Of a stretch of 64,000 nucleotides of DNA, positions 57,795-64,000 are shown piece after piece; the first letter of the stretch is position 1, and each line of letters begins with the position of its first letter. The notes below the pieces were generated by a model. It was not told the origin of the DNA, searched no databases, and saw nothing but the letters and a program-made list of their open reading frames with translations. The stretch covers positions 78,756 through 142,755 of the forward strand of contig NZ_DASVGN010000011.1 in the NCBI RefSeq assembly GCF_036379515.1, in the 5' to 3' direction. This DNA is from Castellaniella sp036379515. GTDB taxonomy: Bacteria > Pseudomonadota > Gammaproteobacteria > Burkholderiales > Burkholderiaceae_B. A program made the position numbers and the translations under genes.

Positions 57795-60644
57795 ATGGAC
57801 GCCATCTGCATTCGCGGTGCACGCACGCACAACCTGAAGAACATTTCTGTAGATCTGCCCCGGCGCAAACTGGTGGTGATCACCGGTCTGTCGGGCTCGG
57901 GAAAGTCGTCGCTTGCTTTCGACACACTCTACGCCGAGGGGCAACGCCGCTACGTGGAAAGTCTGTCGGCGTACGCGCGGCAATTCCTGCAAATGATGGA
58001 CAAGCCGGACGTAGACGTGATCACGGGGCTGTCCCCGGCCATTGCCATCGAACAGAAGACGGCGGGCCATAATCCCCGCTCCACGGTGGGGACGGTCACG
58101 GAGATCCACGACTACCTGCGACTGCTGTATGCCCGGGTCGGAACCCCTTACTGCCCAGAACACGATCTGCCACTGCAGGCGCAGAGCGTCAGCCAAATGG
58201 TGGATCAGGTGCTGGCCCACCCCGAAGGCAGCCGGCTGGCGATTCTGGCGCCGATGATCCGCGCAAGTCACGACAATCTGAGCGCCGAATGTCGACGCCT
58301 TCAAGCGTTGGGCTTCGTGCGCGCCCGCATCGACGGCAAGATCTACACGATAGACGGCAGTGACACGCTTCCCTCCAAAGAAGGTCCCTGGAACCTGGAC
58401 GTGGTGGTGGATCGTCTGCGGGTGCGCCCCGACAGCCGCCAGCGGCTGGCGGAAAGCTTCGAGACGGCACTGGAGCTCGCTCACGGCCGCGCGCTGGTGC
58501 TGGACATGGACTCTGGCGAAGAATGGGCCTTGTCGGCGGCGTATTCATGCCCCATCTGCGCCCGCAGCATGGGCGCGCTGGAACCGCGCCTGTTCAGCTT
58601 CAACAACCCGGCGGGCGCCTGCGCCACCTGTAACGGCCTGGGCCTGGTCGAGTCCTTCGATCCGGCGCGGGTGGTGGCCTTTCCAGAGCTTGGCCTGGCC
58701 GCAGGCGCCATCTACGGCTGGGACCGGCGCAACGCCTTCAGTTACGCCACGATGGCAAGCCTTGCCCATCACTATGGCTTCAGTCTGGACACACCTTTTC
58801 AGGCACTGGACGCCGACGTCCGCCGGCACATTCTGCAAGGGTCGGGATCTCAGGAAATCGCCTTCCAGTATTTGGGCGAAGGCGGCTTGCCCACGATCCG
58901 ACGTCATGCCTTCGAAGGCGTGATCCCGAACCTGGAGCGGCGTTGGCGCGAAACCCATTCGACGGCCGTGCGCGAAGAGCTCTCACGCCTGCGCCATACC
59001 CTGGCCTGCCCCGAATGCGGGGGCTCACGCCTGTGCGAAGAAGCCCGGCACGTGCGTATCGGCGACGAGCCGGGACCAGGCGAGCGACGCGGGCAAGCCA
59101 TTTTCGAGATCGAGGCCCTGTCGCTCGCCGATTGCCGCCAGTGGTTCGCAAGCTGGACGCTCACTGGCGCGCGGCGCGAAGTCGCCGAACGCATCGTGCA
59201 CGAAATCCGGGTGCGCCTGGATTTTCTGGACAACGTAGGCTTAGGTTATCTGGCACTGGATCGCAGCGCCGACACGCTCTCGGGGGGCGAGGCACAGCGC
59301 ATCCGGCTCGCCAGCCAGATCGGCTCCGGGCTGACAGGCGTCATGTACGTGCTCGACGAACCCTCCATCGGCTTGCACCAGCGCGACAACCATCGTCTCA
59401 TCGAAACCTTGCAGCAGCTGCGGGATCTGGGCAACAGCGTCATCGTAGTGGAACACGACGAGGACATGATACGGGCGGCCGACCACGTGCTGGACATGGG
59501 GCCAGGAGCGGGGGAACAAGGCGGCGCCATCGTCTCCCAGGGCACTCCCGCCGAAATCGCTGCGGACCCCGAGTCGCTCACCGGGCAATACCTGGCGGGT
59601 ACACGGCGTATCGCCATCCCCCAACGCCGCCCCATCGAGGAAGACCAGCGCTGGCTGCGCGTGTTGGGTGCCAGTGGCCACAACCTTCAGCACGTGGACC
59701 TTTCGTTGCCGGTGGGGCGCTTCACCTGCGTGACCGGCGTCTCGGGGTCTGGCAAATCCACGCTGATCAATGACACGCTGGTGGCTGCGCTGGCTCAGGC
59801 GTTGCACCGGGCACAGACCAGCCCGGCGCCATTCGATCACCTCGAAGGGCTGGACGCCTTCGAGAAAATCATCAGCGTGGACCAGGCGCCGATCGGCCGC
59901 ACCCCGCGCAGCAACCCGGCGACGTACACGGGCCTGTTCACGCCCATCCGCGAGCTCTTCGCCGGTGTACCGGAAGCCCGCCTGCGCGGCTACGACCCGG
60001 GGCGTTTTTCCTTCAACGTGAAGGGCGGGCGCTGCGAGGCGTGCCAGGGTGACGGCGTGGTGCGCGTGGAGATGCATTTCCTGCCCGACATGTACGTGCC
60101 CTGCGAAGTCTGCCAAGGGCACCGCTACAACCGCGAAACGCTGGACATCCGCTATCGAGGTCGCAACATCAGCGAAGTGCTGGACCTGACGGTGGCCCAG
60201 GCGCTGGAATACTTCCAGGCGGTACCGGTCATCGCACGCAAGCTGCAGACGCTCATGGACGTGGGGCTCTCGTATATCCGGCTGGGCCAAAGCGCCACCA
60301 CGCTGTCGGGTGGCGAGGCCCAGCGCATCAAGCTGTCACAAGAATTGTCGCGGCGCGGCTCGGATCGCACGCTGTACGTGCTGGATGAACCCACGACCGG
60401 CCTGCATTTTCACGACATTGCCGTCTTGCTGGATGTGCTGCAACGTTTGGTGGACAGCGGCAGCACCGTGCTCGTGATCGAACACAACCTGGACGTGATC
60501 AAGACGGCTGACTGGATCGTGGACCTGGGTCCGGAAGGCGGCGCAGGCGGCGGACGCATCATCGCCCAAGGGACGCCTGAAACCGTCTCCACCGTCGCCG
60601 AAAGCCACACGGGGCAATGCCTGCAGGCGGTGCTGTCCCCCTGA
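57795..60644 (+). CDS. uvrA: Excinuclease ABC subunit A
   Basis: 949-residue DNA damage-recognition ATPase of nucleotide excision repair. Two ABC modules: first Walker A GLSGSGKSSLAFD (near residue 30), zinc finger CPICARSMG ... CATCNGLG, signature LSGGEAQRIRLASQIGS; second Walker A GVSGSGKSTLINDT, zinc finger CEACQGDGVVRV ... CEVCQGHRYN, signature LSGGEAQRIKLSQELS. The normal length is complete. Convergent with dgt, with 14 bp between stops. Confidence 0.98.
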   Translation: MDAICIRGARTHNLKNISVDLPRRKLVVITGLSGSGKSSLAFDTLYAEGQRRYVESLSAYARQFLQMMDKPDVDVITGLSPAIAIEQKTAGHNPRSTVGTVTEIHDYLRLLYARVGTPYCPEHDLPLQAQSVSQMVDQVLAHPEGSRLAILAPMIRASHDNLSAECRRLQALGFVRARIDGKIYTIDGSDTLPSKEGPWNLDVVVDRLRVRPDSRQRLAESFETALELAHGRALVLDMDSGEEWALSAAYSCPICARSMGALEPRLFSFNNPAGACATCNGLGLVESFDPARVVAFPELGLAAGAIYGWDRRNAFSYATMASLAHHYGFSLDTPFQALDADVRRHILQGSGSQEIAFQYLGEGGLPTIRRHAFEGVIPNLERRWRETHSTAVREELSRLRHTLACPECGGSRLCEEARHVRIGDEPGPGERRGQAIFEIEALSLADCRQWFASWTLTGARREVAERIVHEIRVRLDFLDNVGLGYLALDRSADTLSGGEAQRIRLASQIGSGLTGVMYVLDEPSIGLHQRDNHRLIETLQQLRDLGNSVIVVEHDEDMIRAADHVLDMGPGAGEQGGAIVSQGTPAEIAADPESLTGQYLAGTRRIAIPQRRPIEEDQRWLRVLGASGHNLQHVDLSLPVGRFTCVTGVSGSGKSTLINDTLVAALAQALHRAQTSPAPFDHLEGLDAFEKIISVDQAPIGRTPRSNPATYTGLFTPIRELFAGVPEARLRGYDPGRFSFNVKGGRCEACQGDGVVRVEMHFLPDMYVPCEVCQGHRYNRETLDIRYRGRNISEVLDLTVAQALEYFQAVPVIARKLQTLMDVGLSYIRLGQSATTLSGGEAQRIKLSQELSRRGSDRTLYVLDEPTTGLHFHDIAVLLDVLQRLVDSGSTVLVIEHNLDVIKTADWIVDLGPEGGAGGGRIIAQGTPETVSTVAESHTGQCLQAVLSP

Positions 60645-60658
60645 AGAGGCCTGTGCCC

Positions 60659-61786
60659 TCATTCCATGTGAAAGAGCGCACGGTGCTCGCGCACCGCGTA
60701 GCGATCAGTCATGCCCGCGATATAGTCGGCGATGGCTCGGGCCTGGGCCACGGGATCATCGCGGCGATACTCGGCCTCGAGCAGGCGCGGGTCTTCCAGA
60801 AAAGCCTGGAACAGCTCGCGCACGACACGACGCGCCTTGCCCATCATGCGCATGACCTGCGGATGGCGGTAAAGGTTGTGCAGCAAGAATTGCTTGAGCG
60901 CATCCGCCTGCACCTGCAACGCAGGTGAAAAAGCGGCCATCGGCGGGCCAGCCCGCACATCATCCACGGATCGAGGCTGCAACTGCGCGATGCGGGCCTG
61001 CGCCGTGTGGGTAAGGTCAAGCACCAGCGTGTTGATCATGCCCCGGATCACCTCGGACACCAGCCGCTTGGGTTCCACGCCGGGACAACGACGACGCACC
61101 TGGTCGTGATGCTCGGCAAAGATCTCTACCTGCTGCAGCTGCTCCAGCGTGATCAGCCCCGAACGCAATCCATCATCCACGTCGTGGTTGTTGTAGGCGA
61201 TCTCATCGGCCAGATTGGTGATCTGCGCCTCGAGCGAGGGCTGAGTGCCCTGCAGGAACCGCGCACCGACCTCGCCCAGCGTACGGGCATGACGCCGCGA
61301 ACAATGCTTGAGAATGCCTTCGCGCGTCTCGAAGCAGAGATTCAGGCCGTCGAAGGCCGCGTAGCGCTCTTCGAGCTCGTCGACGACTCGCAGGCTTTGC
61401 AAGTTATGTTCGAACCCCCCCGCCTCGGGCGCGAGTTCGTGCAGGCACGCGTTGAGTTCGTCCTGCCCCGCATGGCCAAAAGGCGTGTGCCCCAAGTCAT
61501 GCGCCAGCGCAATGGCTTCGGTCAGATCTTCCTGCAACCCAAGATTGCGCGCCAGCGTACGGGCAATCTGCGCGACCTCGATGCTGTGCGTCAGACGGGT
61601 GCGGAAGAGATCCCCTTCGTGATTCAGGAATACCTGCGTCTTATATTCAAGGCGCCGAAACGCCGAACAATGGATGATGCGATCACGGTCTCGCTGAAAG
61701 TCGCTACGGCCCTCGGGCGGTGCTTCTGCCACGCGCCGTCCACGCGTGGACTCGGGGTGACAAGCATAGGGCGCCAGCGTCGTCAT
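60659..61786 (-). CDS. dgt: Deoxyguanosinetriphosphate triphosphohydrolase-like protein
   Basis: 375 residues of the HD superfamily. Removes triphosphate from dGTP or other dNTPs. SAFRRLEYKTQVFLNHEGD, LTHSIEVAQIART (His), AIALAHDLGHTPFGHAGQ (HD motif), GFEHNLQSLRV, and LADEIAYNNHDVDDGL (Asp) give a full metal site. The ATG at 61786 is chosen; a GTG at 61795 overlaps the aroB stop. It closes the minus-strand run aroK-aroB-dgt. Confidence 0.92.
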   Translation of the reverse strand: MTTLAPYACHPESTRGRRVAEAPPEGRSDFQRDRDRIIHCSAFRRLEYKTQVFLNHEGDLFRTRLTHSIEVAQIARTLARNLGLQEDLTEAIALAHDLGHTPFGHAGQDELNACLHELAPEAGGFEHNLQSLRVVDELEERYAAFDGLNLCFETREGILKHCSRRHARTLGEVGARFLQGTQPSLEAQITNLADEIAYNNHDVDDGLRSGLITLEQLQQVEIFAEHHDQVRRRCPGVEPKRLVSEVIRGMINTLVLDLTHTAQARIAQLQPRSVDDVRAGPPMAAFSPALQVQADALKQFLLHNLYRHPQVMRMMGKARRVVRELFQAFLEDPRLLEAEYRRDDPVAQARAIADYIAGMTDRYAVREHRALFHME

Positions 61787-61791
61787 GATGA

Positions 61792-62871
61792 TCACTGCCC
61801 CGACAACAAGGGCTGAACGCGCTCGTCGGCCACGGCGTGCACCTCGGCACGCCCAAGCTCAGGCAGCAGCACATAGCGAATCTGATGTCCCTGATTCTTT
61901 TTATCGACCCGCATCAGATCCAGCCATTGCTGCACCCCCAGATCGGGGGCCTGAACCGGGCAACCTATGGCCGCCACCAGCGCCCGGATGCGTTCGACGA
62001 TGGTGCGGTCGAGCCCCAGCACACGGTGTGAAAGTTCGGCGGCCATGACCATGCCGCAGCCCACGGCCTCGCCATGCAACCAGCGGCCAAATCCAAGCCC
62101 TGATTCAATTGCGTGACCAAACGTATGTCCGAAGTTGAGAATGGCCCGCACGCCGGATTCGCGTTCATCTTGCGAGACGACGCGAGCCTTGATTTCGCAC
62201 GATCGGCGTACGGCGTGGCGCACGGCGTCATCATCCAGCGCGCGGAGCGCCGCCACATGCGTCTCGCACCACGTGAAAAAATCGTCATCGGCAATCATGC
62301 CGTACTTCACGGTTTCGGCCAATCCGGCTGAGATTTCACGCGCAGGCAGCGTCTTGAGGACGTCAGGATCAATCTCGACCGCCAGCGGCTGGTAGAACGC
62401 CCCGATCATGTTCTTGCCCCGGGGGTGATTGATCGCCGTCTTGCCGCCCACGGAAGAATCCACCTGCGCCAGCAGCGTCGTCGGGACCTGGATGAAGCGT
62501 ACTCCCCGCATGTAGCAGGCCGCCGCAAAACCGCAGACGTCGCCCACCACTCCGCCCCCGAGCGCAACCAGCACGGTGTGGCGGTCCAGCGCCTGTTCAA
62601 GCAACGCATCAAAGATCTGATTGAGCGAATCCCAGGTCTTGTACTGCTCGCCGTCAGGCAGCACGATGCGCAACACGGGTTTGCCGCTGGCTTGCAGCAC
62701 TGTCTCGACCCTATCCGCATACAGAGCAGCGATTGTCGTGTTGGTGACCAGCACGATGGACGTCGCGTCGGCGGGGACACTTTGCACCAGCGCCGCCAGG
62801 CGACCGGCGCCAATATGGATGGGGTAATGCCCTCCGGGCGTTTCGACTCGAACAGTGAACATGACGGACAA
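61792..62871 (-). CDS. aroB: 3-dehydroquinate synthase
   Basis: 359 residues, second step of the shikimate pathway, NAD and zinc dependent. NAD site: LPDGEQYKTWDSLNQ and VALGGGVVGDVCGFAAACYM; FIQVPTTLLAQVDSSVGGKT; zinc ligands in SAGLAETVKYGMI (Glu), LNFGHTFGHAIE (His) and LHGEAVGCGMV (His). Starts 2 bp after aroK's stop. Confidence 0.97.
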   Translation of the reverse strand: MSVMFTVRVETPGGHYPIHIGAGRLAALVQSVPADATSIVLVTNTTIAALYADRVETVLQASGKPVLRIVLPDGEQYKTWDSLNQIFDALLEQALDRHTVLVALGGGVVGDVCGFAAACYMRGVRFIQVPTTLLAQVDSSVGGKTAINHPRGKNMIGAFYQPLAVEIDPDVLKTLPAREISAGLAETVKYGMIADDDFFTWCETHVAALRALDDDAVRHAVRRSCEIKARVVSQDERESGVRAILNFGHTFGHAIESGLGFGRWLHGEAVGCGMVMAAELSHRVLGLDRTIVERIRALVAAIGCPVQAPDLGVQQWLDLMRVDKKNQGHQIRYVLLPELGRAEVHAVADERVQPLLSGQ

Positions 62872-62873
62872 AC

Positions 62874-63455
62874 TCAGGAAAGGGTCAATCGGGCCTGCAG
62901 AATAGGGAGCAAGGCCTGCAGGACGTGGGCAATGGGTTGATCGGCCGTATCGAGCGTCACGTCCGCCACCTCTTCATACAGATGCTGGCGCTGCGCGATC
63001 AAATCGGTGAGCCGCTGGCGTGGATCGGGAGTGTGGAGCAACGGACGGTTGCGATCGCGCGACACGCGGCGATAGAGCTCATCGACCCCGGCGCGCAGAT
63101 ACACGACACAGCCCCGGACCTTCAGCAAGGTACGGTTTTCTTCAGCCAGCACGGCCCCGCCTCCGGTTGCCAGCACGATACCGGGAGTACGCGAGTATTC
63201 GTCGAGCGCGGCCGTTTCGCGCCGGCGGAAACCAGCCTCGCCCTCGATGTCGAAGATGGTCGCGACACGCACACCGCAACGCGCCTCGATGGCCTGATCG
63301 AGGTCCAGGAATTCGCGGCCCAGCGCCGTGGCCAGATGGCGACCTATGGTGGTCTTTCCAGCCCCCATCATGCCCACCAGGAAAATGGGCACCAGGGGGA
63401 CTTCCAGCCGGGGCGACGCTTCAGCAACGTCAGTCACGACAGACGCATGTGTCAT
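62874..63455 (-). CDS. aroK: Shikimate kinase
   Basis: 193 residues. Phosphorylates shikimate at O3. Walker A FLVGMMGAGKTTIGRHLA, shikimate-binding FLDLDQAIEARCG, FRRRETAALDE, ATGGGAVL, and lid RDRNRPLLHT. About 20 extra N-terminal residues precede the P-loop strand. In many relatives pil genes lie upstream of aroK with mrcA beyond them; here the divergent mrcA is directly adjacent, 152 bp away. Confidence 0.95.
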   Translation of the reverse strand: MTHASVVTDVAEASPRLEVPLVPIFLVGMMGAGKTTIGRHLATALGREFLDLDQAIEARCGVRVATIFDIEGEAGFRRRETAALDEYSRTPGIVLATGGGAVLAEENRTLLKVRGCVVYLRAGVDELYRRVSRDRNRPLLHTPDPRQRLTDLIAQRQHLYEEVADVTLDTADQPIAHVLQALLPILQARLTLS

Positions 63456-63607
63456 GGCGCATTCGATCTGCGGGTTTATTTGCGTGTATTATCGCATCTG
63501 CGCTTCACCCACCCTGGGCAGCCTGATCACAGGCCGCATCATTCAGTTACATAGACCCGGCCGGGATACCCCAAGCCGCATGGGCCCGGGGCTTACAATC
63601 GCGTCTG

Positions 63608-64000
63608 ATGAGCTCTCCAACCCAATCTTCCTCCCGTCAGCAGGCGCCCGCCCGTTCGTGGTTTTCCCGATTCGTCATCAAGGCAATCGTCGTCTGCGCA
63701 GGCCTTGGCCTGTGCGGTGCGTTGCTGATGGCGCTGGCGCTGGCGCTGGCCTGGCCAAACCTGCCTGACCTGCATGCGATGACCGATTACCGGCCGCGCA
63801 TCCCGTTGCGCGTCTACACGGCAGACAAGGTGCTGATCGGCGAATTCGGCGAAGAACGACGCAACGTGCTGCGCTTCGACGAAATCCCGGACGTCATGAA
63901 ATCGGCGATCCTGGCAGCCGAAGACGACCGTTTCTACCAGCACGGGGGCATCGACTGGACTGGCGTGATCCGTGCTGCAATAGCCAACCTGGTCCACATG
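63608..64000 (+). CDS. mrcA: Penicillin-binding protein 1A, N-terminal part
   Basis: 131 codons, cut by the window end. A cytoplasmic tail, one membrane anchor (AIVVCAGLGLCGALLMALAL), then the start of the GT51 peptidoglycan glycosyltransferase domain: IPLRVYTADKVLIGEFGEE, and AILAAEDDRFYQHGGIDWTG with the catalytic Glu of the EDxxFxxHxG motif. The transpeptidase domain lies outside. A TACAAT box ends 8 bp before the ATG, so the leader may be very short. Confidence 0.92.
   Translation, partial: MSSPTQSSSRQQAPARSWFSRFVIKAIVVCAGLGLCGALLMALALALAWPNLPDLHAMTDYRPRIPLRVYTADKVLIGEFGEERRNVLRFDEIPDVMKSAILAAEDDRFYQHGGIDWTGVIRAAIANLVHM

Noticed and set aside
1..64000. tRNA, rRNA, CRISPR array, insertion sequence, prophage or replication origin
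   Set aside because: I looked for tRNA acceptor/T-loop patterns, regularly spaced repeats, transposase motifs and DnaA-box clusters and saw none.

Overview
The window is a gene-dense, GC-rich bacterial chromosome segment. Gene content and protein sequences point to the Burkholderiales, most likely Alcaligenaceae (the Bordetella/Achromobacter/Castellaniella/Pusillimonas neighbourhood). The supporting features are an HslV starting MEQFHATTIVCVRRG, a cysteine-poor DksA, CoaX of the Bordetella Baf type, a PhaM-like granule protein, and a cytochrome c oxidase operon with the small-assembly-protein, DUF2970 and twin-TM genes seen in this order. I cannot assign a genus. I see no rRNA, tRNA, CRISPR, insertion sequence or prophage. 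Genes fill nearly all of the sequence and many neighbours overlap by 4 bp (ATGA) or form TGATG junctions.

Layout. 1-13 kb: end of a CobW-type GTPase gene, dksA, the heat-shock protease pair hslVU, a CusF-like periplasmic protein, a GNAT acetyltransferase and a PduO-type cobalamin adenosyltransferase; then on the minus strand dacC, a DUF493 protein and lipB, and an alpha/beta hydrolase; then birA-coaX-small membrane protein-galU, and the LPS core genes waaA and waaC. 12.6-17.1 kb: a gamma-carbonic anhydrase, a GT4 glycosyltransferase, glmU, phaM and a Nudix hydrolase. 17.4-25.7 kb: a complete aa3-type oxidase locus (ctaC with a fused cytochrome c domain, ctaD, small assembly protein, DUF2970, ctaE, surf1, thioredoxin-like protein, ctaA, ctaB, SCO) that lacks ctaG. 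25.7-38.5 kb: a CPA1 antiporter fused to a cNMP-like domain, rpoH under a perfect CIRCE operator, an EEP nuclease, aspS, DUF502, fmdB, a second antiporter, a GMC oxidoreductase, ubiA and a PLP aminotransferase.

38.7-47.7 kb is a cyanophycin locus. It has two tandem synthetase paralogues, one intact and one with a dead Mur-type P-loop and no C-terminal domain. Divergent from them are an ABC exporter with a soluble N-terminal extension and its DUF1854 partner. A Bacillus Tgl-like transglutaminase gene follows convergently, an association I do not know from the literature. 47.8-52.1 kb: LysR regulator, DHA2-type drug exporter, pyruvate:quinone oxidase poxB. 52.2-55.7 kb is a bufferin-type RiPP operon: BufA1 precursor, MNIO-family BufB, BufC and DoxX, divergent from an ECF sigma factor and a small CxxC membrane protein. 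It is a plausible copper/metal or oxidative-stress module and, with the cyanophycin/Tgl neighbourhood, the most interesting part of the window.

55.8-64 kb returns to core genes: ssb, an MFS transporter, uvrA, dgt, aroB, aroK and the start of mrcA.

Heat-shock control appears twice. A sigma32-type promoter lies in front of hslVU, its -35 overlapping the dksA terminator, and a CIRCE (HrcA operator) lies in front of rpoH. HrcA would thus act on the sigma factor that reads hslVU, giving one connected circuit. All functions are inferred from sequence read by eye; no database search was run.
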